64,000 nt of DNA, from assembly GCA_014529385.2 (NCBI GenBank), contig CM043967.1:1243001-1307000 (forward strand). The letters run 5' to 3'. This DNA comes from Adiantum capillus-veneris. Taxonomy: Eukaryota > Streptophyta > Polypodiopsida > Polypodiales > Pteridaceae. Numbering within the stretch: position 1 is the stretch's first letter; each line of letters starts with the position of its first letter. The notes beneath the pieces are model-generated. The model was not told the DNA's origin and made no database searches. It saw nothing but the letters and a program-made list of their open reading frames with translations. Shown one piece after another: positions 9,290 through 21,691 of this stretch. Position numbers and translations under genes: made by a program.

Positions 9290-12200
9290 ATCAAGTCCAA
9301 AAGTGGTGGAACGTGGATCGTGATCCATGAACCCCTAAGAAATTTTTGGACATAAACTTTTCCAGCCTGTAGCAGTGAACCATTGTGAGCAAAAGTCTCC
9401 AAAGAAACATTGTCAAAAAAGATTGAAAGAGAAACTCAAAAATCACATCAGAATTGGTTGCTAGGGCAAAGATAGAAAACAGGCATTGCCGACATAAAAT
9501 TTGGGGTTTTTGAACTTTTTGGGATCCAAATTCAAAAAGGGGTGAGATTTGGCTTCTAAAGGGAGTAGAGAACCAGCTGAACAAAATTCATGAAAGAATG
9601 CTACCAAACATGGATCGCGATCCATGTACCTTTTGACATTTGGGGTTGATATTTGACAAGTACATCCCTAACAACTAGTGGAACAACTTTGCCAAAAGGG
9701 ACCATGTCGAAAAATTGAAAAAAGTTGGTCAAAATAGCCAAATACGAAACTAGTCAAAAAACACAAAGCAGACATAAAAAATCACTTTTGACTAGGAAAA
9801 AGTTCTCCAACCAAAAAGAGGTGGTGGACTAGACTACTGACAGTGCAGGTAATCATCAAGTCAAATTTTATGTTCAAATGTGATGGAACATGGATCGCGA
9901 TCCATGTACCTCATGAAAAAAATTTAAATTTTTTTGGCTAAGATTTGAGCAGTAGATAGCTAAGACATAGACAAACAACTTTCCTAAAAGAACCATATGC
10001 AAAAAAGTTGCAAAAAGTGGTAAAAAGAGTCAAAAACAGAACATTGTCAAAACTGCCGAAGTAGACTATAGAAGTCACTTTTGGTTGGGCAAAACTCATC
10101 CAAATTCAAAAATTTCTTCATGAGCAGGCTACAATCACCTTAAGCTATTAGCACACTAAAGATCAAGTCCAAAAGTGGTGGAAAATGGATCGCGATCCAT
10201 GAATCCCTAAGAAATTTTTGGATGCAGAGACTATTGTGAGCAAAAGTCTCCAAAGAAACATTGTCAAAAAAGCTTAAAAGAGAAACTCAAAAATCACATC
10301 AAAATTGGTTGCTAGGGCAAAAATAGCAAAACAGACATTGCAGACATAAATTTGGGATTTTTCAACTTTTTGGGATCCAAATTCAAGAAGGGGTGAGATT
10401 TGGCTTCTACACGGAGTAGAGAACTAGCTGAACAAAATTCATGAAAAAATGATGCCAAACATGGATCGAGATCCATATACCTTTTGACATTTGGGGTTGA
10501 TATTTGACAAGTACATCCCTGACAAGTAGTGGAACAACTTTGCCAAAAGGGACCATGTCAAAAAATTGAAAAAAGTTGGTCAAAATAGCCAAATACAGAA
10601 ACTAGTCAAAAACCGCAAAGCAGACATAAAAACTCACTTTTGACTAGAAAAAAGTTCTCCAAATCCAAAAAGAGGTGGTGGAGTAGACTACTGACAGTGC
10701 AGGTAATCATCAAGTCAAATTTGGTGTTCAAATGTGATGGAACATGGATCGCGATCCATGTACCTCATGAAAATTGTTTGAAAACATTTTGGCTAAAATT
10801 TGAGCAGTAGATAGCTAATACATAGACAAACAACTTTCCCAAAAGAACCATATGCAAAAAAATTGCAGAAAGTGGTCAAAAGAGCAAAAAAACAGAACAT
10901 TGTCAAAACTGTCGAAGTAGACTGTAGAAGTCAGTTTTGGTTGGGTAAAACTTCAGCACACAAAAGATCAAGTCCAAAAGTGGTGGAACATGGATCGCGA
11001 TCCATGAACCCCTAAGAAATTTTTGGATAGAAACTTTTCTAATCTGTAGCAAAGACTATTGTGAGCAAAAGTCTCCAAAGAAACATTGTCAAAAAAGCTT
11101 GAAAGAGAAACTCAAAAATCACATCAAAATTGGCTGCTAGGGCAAAAATAGCAAAACAGGCATTGCAGACATAAAATTTGGGAATTTTCAACTTTTTGGG
11201 ATGCAAATTCAAGAAGGGGTGAGATTTGGCTTCTACAGGGAGTAGAGAACTAGCTGAACAAAATTCATGAAAAAATGCTGCCAAACATGGATCGAGATTC
11301 ATATACCTTTTGACATTTGGGGTTGATATTTCACAAGTACATCGTGACAACTAGTTGAACAACTTTGCCAAAAAGGACCATGTCAAAAAATCGAAAAAAG
11401 TTGGTCAAAATAGCCAAATACAGAAACTAGTCAAAAACCACAAAGCAGACATAAAAACTCACTTTTGACTAGAAAAAAGTTCTCCAAATCCAAAATGAGA
11501 TGGTGGAGTAGACTACTGATAGTGCAGGTAATCATCAAGTCAAATTTGGTGTTCAAATGTGATGGAACATGGATCGCGATCCATGCACCTCATGAAAAAC
11601 GTTTGAAATTTTTTTGGCTAAAATTTGAGCAGCAGACAACTAATACATAGACAAACAACTTTCCCAAAAGAACCATATGCAAAAAAAATTGCAAAAAGTG
11701 GTCAAAAGAGCCAAAAACAGAACATTGTCAAAACTGCCGAAGTAGACTGTAGAAGTCAGTTTTGGTTGGGCAAAACTTCAACACACTAAAGATCAAGTCC
11801 AAAAGTGGTGGAACATGGATCGCGATCCATGAACCCCTAAGAAATTTTTGGATATAAACTTTTCCAGCCTGAAGCAAAGACTATTGTGAGCAAAAGTCTC
11901 CAAAGAAACATTGTCAAAAAAGCTTGAAAGAGAAACTCAAAAATCACATCAAAATTGGCTGCTAGGGCAAAAATAGCAAAACAGGCATTGCAGACATAAA
12001 TTTTGGGAATTTTCAACTTTTTGGGATCCAAATTCAAGAAGGGGTGAGATTTGGCTTCTACACGGAGTAGAGAACTAGATGAACAAAATTCATGAAAAAA
12101 TGTTGTCAAACATGGATCGAGATTCATATACCTTTTGACATTTGGGGTTGATATTTCACAAGTACATCGTGACAACTAGTTGAACAACTTTGCCAAAAAG

Positions 12201-14440
12201 GACCATGTCAAAAAATCGAAAAAAGCTGGTCAAAATAGCCAAATACAGAAACTAGTCAAAAACCACAAAGCAGACATAAAAACTCACTTTTGACTAGAAA
12301 AAAGTTCTCCAAATCCAAAAAGAGGTGGTGGAGTAGACTACTGATAGTGCAGGTAATCATCAAGTCAAATTTGGTGTTCAAATGTGATGGAACATGGATC
12401 ACGATCCATGCACCTGATGAAAAACGTTTGAAATTTTTTTGGCTAAAATTTGAGCAGCAGACAACTAATACATAGACAAACAACTTTCCCAAAAGAACCA
12501 TATGCAAAAAAAATTGTAAAAAGTGGTCAAAAGAGCCAAAAACAGAACATTGTCAAAACTGCCGAAGTAGACTGTAGAAGTCAGTTTTGGTTGGGCAAAA
12601 CTTCAACACACTAAAGATCAAGTCCAAAAGTGGTGGAACATGGATCGCGATCCATGAACCCCTAAGAAATTTTTGGATATAAACTTTTCCAGCCTATAGC
12701 AAAGACTATTGTGAGCAAAAGTCTCCAAAGAAACATTGTCCAAAAAGCTTGAAAGAGAAACTCAAAAATCACATCAAAATTGGCTGCTAGGGCAAAAATA
12801 GCAAAACAGGCATTGCAGACATAAATTTTGAGAATTTTCAACTTTTTGGGATCCAAATTCAAGAAGGGGTGAGATTTGGCTTCTACAGGGAGTAGAGAAC
12901 TAGCTGAACAAAATTCACAAAAAAATGCTGCCAAACATGGATCGAGATCCATATATCTTTTGACATTTGGGATTGATATTTGACAAGTACATTCCTAACA
13001 ACTAGTGGAACAACTTTGCCAAAAGGGACTATGTCAAAAAATTGAAAAAAGTTAGTCAAAATAGCCAAATACAGAAACTAGTCAAAAATCGCAAAGCAGA
13101 CATAAAGACTCACTTTTGACTAGAAAAAAGTTCTCCAAATCCAAAAAGAGGTGGTGGAGTAGACTATTGACAGTGCAGGTAATCATCAAGTCAAATTTGG
13201 TGTTCAAATTTGATGGAACATGGATCGCGATCCATGTACCTCATGAAAAACATTTGAAAACATTTTGGCTAAAATTTGAGCAGTAGATAGCTAAGACATG
13301 GACAAACAACTTTCCCAAAAGAACCATATGCAAAAAAGTTGCAAAAAGTGGTCAAAAGAGCAAAAAACAGAACATTGTCAAAACTGCCGAAGTAGACTGT
13401 AGAAGTCAGTTTTGGTTGGGCAAAACTCATCCAAACTCAAAATTTCTTCATGAACAGGCTACAAACATCTTAAGCTATCAGCACACTAAAAATCAAGTCC
13501 AAAAGCGGTGGAACATGGATCGCGATCCATGAACCCCTGAGAAATTTTTTGACAGAAACTTTTCCAGCCTGTAGCAGAGACCATTGTGAGCAAAAGTCTC
13601 CAAAGAAACATTGTCAAAAAAGTCCAAAAAAATCATCAAAAGTGCCAAAAACAGTTCAAGATTAAAACCCTAAAACAGACCTAGGACTTGATTTTTGCTT
13701 GACCTAAAGTGATCCAAATCACATAAAAACCATATAGCAGGGATCAGTGGACCAAGGGGAAGCTGTGAGTCAAGTTTCATTACCATCTGACACATAGGTA
13801 CATGGATTGCAATCCATGTTCCTCTGTTACAGACTGATACCAAACTTGCACCATAGCTAGAGCCCATCATAGGGAGTCTAGTGGTCTTTTCAAAATTGAG
13901 TTTGGATACCAAAAACCAAACCAAAAGCCAAAATTGACCTGACTTTCAATCCAGAGATCCATTTCCAAAAAGTTTGATACCATAGGACCTACTAATCATG
14001 CTAATTCTGATGGTACAAAAAAAAGGTCAATTTGGGCTCCAAACATGGATCGCGATCCATATACCCATTGTGACAACTTGACTTAAAACTTTCCAGATCA
14101 TTAGTGCATACACAAGGAAACATATCCCCAAGAAAATTTGGGCCAAAAGGGAGAAATAGTTGACACACTGAAAACCATAGTGCAGACCTAGTATTGGGCA
14201 TTAGGCCTATCAAAACAAGTCCAAATCGAAAAAGATTTGAGATTTAGCTTGTGGACATAGTCAAGAACAAATTCCTTAGAGATCAAGTCCAAATGTGGTT
14301 GAACATGGATCACGATCCATGTACCTCAACCTCAAAATTTGATGAAAATTGGTACAGAGCCTGCATATGACCTTGTCTACACAATCAAAATTTGGAGAAA
14401 TTTTTTTGACAAAGGAACATGGATCGTAATCCATGTACTT
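9290..14440 (+). repeat. Higher-order repeat array with conserved GATCGCGATC palindromes
   Basis: About 20 copies of ATGGATCGCGATCCAT, a 16-bp perfect palindrome, or one- or two-base variants occur near 9313, 9610, 9889, 10184, 10459, 10740, 10988, 11286, 11567, 11813, 12111, 12391, 12638, 12936, 13218, 13514, 13799, 14043, 14304 and 14417. Three palindrome-bearing sub-blocks (spacing about 296, 280 and 248 bp) form a unit of about 804-876 bp that repeats from 9313 to about 13514. The last four copies are more diverged. The blocks share long phrases such as AAGTGGTGGAACATGG and ACAAACAACTTTCCC. Short frames on both strands are by-products of the repeat. It lies between the primer site and gag, so it is the 5' leader of element B. 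Confidence 0.85.
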
Positions 14441-14859
14441 CAGCATAGTGGGGGTTTCTGACTTGATGATCTTGTAGATATACTTGAGAACATCCCAAAT
14501 CTCAAGTTTGAGCTAAAAATACCTTGTTGAGACCAACATACAAGCCAAAGTTCTTGTGTTCTGGTCCTGAAACTGTTTTGAGTACTGTTTCAAATGCAGT
14601 TCGCTAAAATTGCTCTAACTTTTGATTGACAACTCCAAATTGAGTCAAGTATAGCTAGAAAGATAGCTTGCGAGCTGAATTTTTCTAGGTTTCCTAAATC
14701 CAAACTTTTAGGGTACCCGTAACTAGTTTTCAGAAACCAAAAAGTCACAAATTCTTAACTTTTGAGAGACCTGGTCAAGGCCAAAAAGGGATAAGCTGCA
14801 CTATGCCAAAGTGGGTTTATCAAGGGAACTATCTTGAGAGTTTTGAGTGAGCCTCAAAC

Positions 14860-16600
14860 ATGACAAATCATCCACCACCAGGGTTTTCTACTCCATTCAG
14901 AGACATGAAAAACGCTGCAATGTCGACAACAATGGGATTGGGAGAATACCTAGAGGAGAGGCATCCTCTAATCGGCAAACTGAATGTGAGATTCATCAAA
15001 GCCAATGAATCCATGAAGGTGCTTACAGACTATTCTCATGAGGGAATATATAGATTCACAAATGGGGATCCATATATCTTCTACAAGTGTGTAGAGCCCT
15101 ATGCTAGAGAGTTGACCACCCATAAGAACCTCTATGCATTTATGTATACAGATGCCAACGGAGTGCAAGTTTTGATGGTAGATAAGTATGGACGTGAGTA
15201 CACACTTGTTGATCCAATTGACCTAGAGAGGTATACATATAAGGTTACTCCAATCTCTACTTAATTTGAGTCAAAAATTATGCCAGAACACGCAATAGAG
15301 AGGATTCCATTAGGATTCTCTCCAAGAAGAGAGGAGAGAACGAGAGACGTCCTTCCATGAGACCACAAATTGGTTAGATTGGTGACTGGACCACAACGAT
15401 TAAGACCGAACCACAACGATTAAGACCATATCAAGTGGCTCAATGTGTCAAGACAAAATACAATGGGTCAGCGGATCCATATGCTCATGTCTCACTCTTT
15501 AAACAAGTTTTGAGAGATGAACAGATTACGGATTTCCATACACAGTATGAGGGATTTGGGTTGACATTAAAAGGACTGGCTTTGGCGTAGTTCCAACCAT
15601 TGAACAAAGATGTTTTCCCAAACATGGCACAACTCTTAGTAGATTTTGTAGAGGAGTTCTCAAAAAGGAGAATCAAATACAACACCGTGTCCCAGATCTA
15701 CACTTTCAAACAAAAAAGGATGAAAAAGTGAAGGAAGCTCTGCTTCGCTTCAAACAGTACATAGACAGATGTCCTGTGAGAGAGCTACTGCAAGATTAAA
15801 GATTATCAGTTCTCTTCATTGAGGGCTTAAAAAATGAGATTCTAAAAAAGGACCTACATTTGAAAGGATGCACAACGTTTGATCAAGTCACTAGAGAAGC
15901 TCTATACTTAGTTGACAATTGTAAGGCCTACGGATAAGTGACTGAAGATACAGAAAACACGACTAGTAGTGCCTCATCTCTGAAGAGCGAATCAACAACA
16001 AAGAGAGATGTTCAAACTCCTTGGGAACCAATCATTAATCAAGTGGTTGAGGGAGTGATTAGAAGAGTTAATGAAGTCTACATACAGAACCCGATTGTAT
16101 GACAACCACATTTGAGGAGATGTAATACTTGTGGAGGGGATCACCCCACTCCATGGTGTAACACTCAGCCAAAGCCACAACATGTGGTAGGGCAACAACC
16201 GCATCTTGTGAATGATGGTAGAGTTGTAGTCAACTACACTCAACCAATGCACGTGCCACAACTCATGAAAAACCAGTACTCCATGGATGCAAATACGCTC
16301 ATGTTCTTAGCCAATCAGGAGTATGGCTCAAAGAACATTCTCACTAGGCTAAAACAACCATTGGCTCGATCACCAGCTATGAAACAAGAAGTCCATGCTA
16401 TGAGTGTGGAGGTGATCATTGGGCACCAAGTTGTCCAAACAAGGGTCCATAAATAGAATTATTTGTATTTTTTGAACATTTGTGGAAGAGACCATCTACG
16501 CCAACACTGTGCTAAGAATCCATACTACAAGGGGAAAGCAATAATGAATGTTGTAGGCATGATGCCTTCTTCAAGCGGATCCAAGGTAGAACCCACCGTT
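14860..16600 (+). pseudogene. Gag of element B with zinc knuckles (decayed)
   Basis: An ATG at 14860 opens a 134-codon frame (MTNHPPPGFSTPFRDM) with no known fold. After frame breaks, a Retrotrans_gag-like core appears at about 15430-15930. It contains FQPLNKDVFPNMAQLLVDF, where the preceding family Trp is TAG, then EEFSKRRIKYN and ALLRFKQYIDRCP. Two zinc knuckles follow: CNTCGGDHPTPWC at about 16122-16160, and CYECGGDHWAPSC at about 16395-16435 in a shifted frame. A possible third, less complete one (ICGRDHLRQHC) lies near 16480-16512. Multiple stops and shifts make it non-coding now. Order relative to LTR, primer site and protease supports membership of element B. Confidence 0.7.
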
Positions 16601-17702
16601 TGATAACTCGAGCTCAAGCTCAAGAAGCTACCAAAAATGCAATCATTGAGGAGGAACCCACATTGCCTGTTCAAACAGAAATCGAAAACATATCGGTGAG
16701 AACATGAAGAAAATCATGGAAAGCCAAACGAGACAAAATGAAAGCAAAAAGGCTACAAGAGAAATCTGCTTTGGAAACTAAACTGAATCAAACAAAAGAA
16801 TAGCTTAGACGAGAGAAAGAAAGCAAGAAAAATGCAAAGGGACCTAAAGAGTCAAAGACTAACTCAGGAGATTCAGTCTTGGTCGACAAAGTCTTTGAAC
16901 CTTTACGTGCAATTTTTAAGGCCTATGAAGCTAGGTCAATCAAACCCAAGAGGATAGATGGCTTACATCTTCTCATCCAGGGTATGAAAATTAGCGGTTA
17001 CAAATGTGCAAGGAGCTCATGTGGGCGGCCCAAGCTCTTATGCAACCACATGTTCCAGATGCTCCAAAAACGGAGGTGCTAATCCGCAAAAAAATCCAAG
17101 AATTGAAAAGCCATGTGTATTGTAAACAGAGACCAGGAAGACCTAGGAGTTGAGGCACCTTTAGAAACAAGGGAAGTAGCCAATACCATAGATGGGGTGG
17201 GCTCACAAGCAATGCTGCCTATTCTGGAGGTAGAAGAACCGTGGCCACAATCCTTATGGGACTCGATCAGAAACTATAAAGATAATAGTGATACCTTACA
17301 GTCAGCACCTATCCCTGAAATAAACATGGATCATGAATTTTTCCCAGGGATATACAATCTCTATATGGGGATGTCGGGTCTTTTGCATCTGAAGAGAGCA
17401 AACCACGTTCTCTACAGACTTTGCCATCTTTCATAGGAGAACTCAAAAAAAAATCAAAGGTTAAAATGGTACCTTCTCAGTGGAAAGCCACACCAAAAAT
17501 GATGGATACCAAGAGCTTGCACGAATTGATGTCTTCTCCTTTACAATTCACACTTTATCTCTCATAGTTGCTAAAAACTAGACCGCATCTATGGGGCCAA
17601 ATGGACAAACATCTAGAAAAGATGGGGTTGAAAATTCCTTCACATGACCAACTTGCAGACAAAAACATGGATGACACCTTGCCTAAGAATCCATAGACAA
17701 AG
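16601..17702 (+). other. Gag-to-protease spacer of element B, heavily decayed
   Basis: Lys- and Gln-rich broken frames with many stops. Nothing recognisable was found apart from its position between gag and protease. Confidence 0.4.
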
Positions 17703-17720
17703 CCAGTACCAGTAAATAAG

Positions 17721-17913
17721 GTGGGCAACTACTGTGAAGGAGAAGAAGGAAACACCACCTTACCACTTGAGTACAAAGAAGTAAAGACGGTTGCTATATT
17801 AGATAGTGGGGCAGGAATTGCCATTGCAACCAAAGAAATATGGAAAAAATTGGGAAAGCCTGTTCTCAAGAAAACTCGAATGAAAGTGCAATTAACAGAT
17901 GGATACGTGGAGA

Positions 17914-17915
<2 letters not shown>
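17721..17915 (+). pseudogene. Aspartic protease of element B, cut by a microsatellite
   Basis: KTVAILDSGAGIAIATKEIW carries an intact D-S-G-A active-site motif and the expected downstream helix and strand (KVQLTDGY). The frame then runs straight into a (CT)n tract at 17916. Beyond it I could not find the flap region or the ILG motif. The enzyme would process the element polyprotein. The repeat either expanded inside the gene or marks a breakpoint. Confidence 0.65.

Positions 17916-18010
<95 letters not shown>
17916..18010 (+). repeat. (CT)n microsatellite, about 95 bp
   Basis: Uninterrupted CT dinucleotides. The SLSLSL and RERERE frames across it are artefacts. Confidence 0.95.
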
Positions 18011-18012
<2 letters not shown>

Positions 18013-18465
18013 GAGAATAACCATCTGATAATCTATTCTGGTCAGATTGACTTACTTGAGAAGTCTCCTTCAAAAAAAAATCTGCTAATAACAGAACGAC
18101 TTATTGTCATCATTGGGATAAGACAAAAGGATATATACACCAAATCTTATGAGATAAACCTATGCAAGAATCAGGTTGACGATATACAGATGGTAAGTGT
18201 TCAACCACCCCACCTCGTTTCATTGGTCAATATCCCTAACTGGATGGAGCATTTTTTACATCTTTTCTTTGAAATTTTGAACAACTTTTGAAGAGTATTC
18301 TTCAAGCAGGATTGGTGGTCTTCCATGAAAGCATGCAAAAACTCATCAATATGGCTACGAACGTCTTCCATGAAAGAGGCACACTCTGATTTCTTCTTTC
18401 TACAAGATGGTGGTGCTTTAGAAACTTGATTTTGCTTGGATTTTACCATTGACATAGAGTGGAGA

Positions 18466-18468
<3 letters not shown>
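18011..18468. other. Sequence between two CT tracts, unassigned
   Basis: A plus frame (to 18291) and a minus frame (18455-18201, Lys/Cys-rich, helix-like) are open, but neither matches a family I know. Confidence 0.3.

Positions 18469-18545
<77 letters not shown>
18469..18545 (+). repeat. (CT)n microsatellite, about 77 bp
   Basis: Pure CT repeat, the second tract within 560 bp. Confidence 0.95.
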
Positions 18546-18550
<5 letters not shown>

Positions 18551-18689
18551 ACTTGAGATACTTATATGGGCTCGGGGGAAAATTGTAGAGGCTTCAAATG
18601 CCTACTGGGCTCGGTCTGCATTATGGGCTCAAGGGAAAGGTATCACAAAGACTTGATTAAAGAAGAGAACCGTGGGCATCGAATACACA

Positions 18690-20956
18690 ACTGTCACAAA
18701 GTAGGAGTGCATTCTGCTACAGTTGGATCTAGACAAGGCTTATGACAGAATAACATGGAAGTATATAGAAGCCGTCATGGAAGCTCTAGGCTTTGGGCCT
18801 CGCCTATGTCGGTTTGTACGTGTAATGGGGGCTGGAAGCTAGTCAGAGCTCCTATTCAACGATAGAATTGTGGGCTCTTTTGAGGTCAAAAGGTCTATTA
18901 AGCAGGGATGCCCTCTGGCCCTCCTACTTTTCGCCATAGGATCACATCCTCTAATCACGACGCTTGAAGCTAGTGCAGAACGAGGGGAGTTGCAAGGCCT
19001 TGCCTTACCAGGAAATAGCCAACTCCTGGCAAAGCTTTTTGCAGATGATTCTCTCCTCTTCTTGAAGGCGTGCCCCCAGGTCATCAGAAAAGCTCTGGAG
19101 ATTGTACAAATATTCTCAGTAGCTTCGGGGTCCCAGTGTAATATAGAGAAGTCAAGGCTGATCTCCCTATCGAAAAATGACTCATTTGACCCTTCTGTCT
19201 AGTCGAGGGAGATTGTCACAAAAGGGAATATCTTTAGACATCTGGGAGCCCCCTTGGGGGTGGACGTAACTCACAAGAAAAGATTTGAGTGGGTGCTTGA
19301 AAAAATCAAAACAAAAATGAGTAGGTGGGAGTATGCTCTTCTCCCATTTCCCATGTCGGATAAAAGTGATGAATGCCTTTATGATTCCTTATATTGCCTT
19401 CACTAGCTTGCTTCTCAAGATGTCTAAGTGTCACTGGAAAGAGTTCTTGAAACCAGTAAAAAGGTTTTTATGGAAAAATAACATGAAATCTTCCAGACCA
19501 TGGCAATGGGACCTTTGGGAATCAGTTGCTCGGCCAGGGAATCAAGGAGGCCTTGGAATTCTCAACCCTATGGTCCAAAATTGTTGTTTCCTTGGCTAAA
19601 CAGGATCAAATTTGGGCTGTCATGATCAGAGATATGATTGAAGCAGCTAAACTTGGCTCGAAGGGTGGAAAGTGGAGAGGGGTGGAGGTTCACGACAAAC
19701 TACTAGCCCCGACGTGGTCTACCTTAAGACTGGGGGGCAGCTCATGAGAGGTAAGAAAATGCAATAGAGCAGTAGTAGTCTTAAAGTGGGGGGAAGAAGC
19801 CAGAACTCCATTCTGCATTAGTCCCCCTGGCTTTCCAAAGTTGTAGATCCGCCACAAACTCCCTATTGGATTGAGACAGCCAGGAAGCTGAATAATAAGG
19901 GTCTGAAACGACTTGGGCACTTCTAGGATAGTGGCAATAATAGTTGGAAAACCATTGACCTTATGGTTACCCAGTACCAACTTAATAGCTTGGAGGTCTT
20001 GCTTGTCCACAAAGTGATGAAAGAGCTTGACAATCTAGTGATGCCAATATGTGATTCGGAGTTGGAGTGAAATGCCTGGAAATGGCTCGGAAACAGTTTC
20101 TTATGGAAACCCCATACTAAAAGCATTTATCAGACAATGATGCAAAAGAAGAATTGGTCTAGCCCTCTTAACAAGCTATGGAAAAAGAAATGGCTGGAGG
20201 AAAGGTGGGAGCATGTAATGGAGAACATATGGAAGCCAAAGGTTCCGCATCACATGAAGGTTTTCTTATGGAAGGTTATGTGGGGTGCTCTACCGACGGG
20301 GGTGAAGATTCAGGAGAGAGGGATTGGGTCAGATCGATGCTTGGGGTGCAGGTTGGCTAGTGAAGATCTGGCCCACCTATTCATGGACTGCCCAACTATC
20401 AAAGGCCTCGCAGGGAAAATATGCAAGTGGGTCCAAAGAACATGGAAAATTAGTTTTTTCAAGACTGACCTATTCCTTGGAGGTAAGAATCCAGGTAGTC
20501 CTGCACTCCTCGTCAGCACTCAGATTGTCAGATACTTCTTCTTATATAATGTATGGCAGGCAAGGAACCGCCGTGTGTTTGAAGGAGGTTTTGAGGATGC
20601 AAGCTTCGCAGAAATTATACAAGAAAGCAAAGTGCTAATATGGACACCCGGGCGCAAGAAACACTCGGAGGATTGGTCTAGGACTACTTGTGCCTTGTTG
20701 TCAGCAGATGGAATGCCTAGGATGGGGGCTAATCTTGGTCATCGGTAAATAAAAGATCTCAAAATGACAAGATTATGGACCTTGTGTATCAAGGAGGAGG
20801 GGGCGGGTTGGTAGGGGTGGCTGTCCTGATAGCCGATGTAAGTATGGTCCCTGGATGATGTCATGACTTAACAAGAGCATGACAAGACCTTGTGATTTTT
20901 TGGGTTGTTCAATATAATTCACTCACAATTGTGAGATTTGCTATTAAAAAAAAAAA
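18690..20956 (+). mobile_element. 5'-truncated L1-like LINE: reverse transcriptase and zf-RVT
   Basis: Broken frames spell a non-LTR reverse transcriptase in order: LQLDLDKAYDRITW (about 18720-18760), IKQGCPLALLLFAI, the catalytic KLFADDSLLFL near 19034-19066, SQCNIEKSRL and HLGAPLGV, then the thumb region PFPCRIKVMNAFMIPYI. After a damaged stretch (19740-20130) a clean frame at 20137-20748 carries the C-terminal zf-RVT region (KVPHHMKVFLWKV, CLGCRLASEDLAHLFMDC). A poly(A) run at 20946-20956 ends the element. The endonuclease domain and 5' end are missing, as in most LINE copies. A stop at about 19201 and shifts near 19370 and 19600 show that it is dead. Confidence 0.85.
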
Positions 20957-21319
20957 GATTCGGTGTGCATCTCTTGTTGTAATGTGTCAAGCAAGACAGG
21001 TGTAGTTAGTTAATATTTGAATTGCTTAACTTTAATCCATTGGGGGTATGCCAAGGAAACGGTGCACGAGTTGGGTAAGGGTGCAAGAGTTGGCTAAGAA
21101 TTACCTTCATTGAACGTAAGAAAACAACACTTATATTGTAGAGATTAATTTTGATTCTTTAAATGCTCAAGTTTTAGGGGGATGAGAATGGAGCGAGCTT
21201 TTTGAGGGAGATTATTTAAAAAAAAAATCAGCTGAATAATATTTAAAAAAAGTTTGTTTCGTTTTAAAATCAAATTTTTTGGAGAGATCTTTTCAAAGCG
21301 AGCTTTTTTCTTAATCGCT
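20957..21319. other. No gene recognised
   Basis: AT-rich flank downstream of the LINE. The sequence has short A runs only. Confidence 0.4.
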
Positions 21320-21352
21320 CTCTATCTATCTATCTATCTCTTTCTCTCTTCT

Positions 21353-21396
<44 letters not shown>

Positions 21397-21405
21397 TATG
21401 TATGT

Positions 21406-21442
<37 letters not shown>

Positions 21443-21519
21443 AATGTTTACACATACATATATATATATATCTATATAGATATATCTCTCTCTCTCCCCC
21501 CATTGTATTACCCTGCGCA

Positions 21520-21562
<43 letters not shown>
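21320..21562 (+). repeat. Compound microsatellite: TATC, TG, CA, TA and AG tracts
   Basis: Successive (TATC)n, (TG)n at 21357-21392, (CA)n at 21406-21432, TA-rich spacers and (AG)n at 21521-21562. The TG and CA tracts are complementary and could form a hairpin about 35 bp long. Confidence 0.9.
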
Positions 21563-21564
<2 letters not shown>

Positions 21565-21691
21565 TTTCAATGCCTTCAACTCGAGTTTTCTCTTATCTTG
21601 ATGCAAAGAAGAATGCAACCTTCACACGTAGCTTTTCTAATGCCATTAATCCTAGCGCAGTAGCAGAGTGCAACTCACGATAGTAGTCAAG

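Noticed and set aside
9291-13068. Repeated minus-strand frames with similar peptides across the palindrome array
   Set aside because: They recur because the DNA repeats. They lack a consistent start and have no domain; the array is the better explanation.
9290-14440. CRISPR-like array of regularly spaced palindromes
   Set aside because: Spacing of 240-300 bp, homologous spacers and a plant retrotransposon context exclude a CRISPR locus.
17729-18291. Long SLSLSL and RERERE reading frames across CT/GA tracts, here and near 21254, 23366, 29267, 36453, 55154-56090
   Set aside because: Their length comes from dinucleotide repeats that cannot contain stops; no homology outside the tract.
19690-20126. 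Minus-strand frames in the middle of the LINE
   Set aside because: Antisense to decayed LINE sequence, with no similarity to known proteins.
21357-21432. Functional hairpin from adjacent TG and CA tracts
   Set aside because: Complementary dinucleotide tracts arise readily; no flanking feature supports a function.
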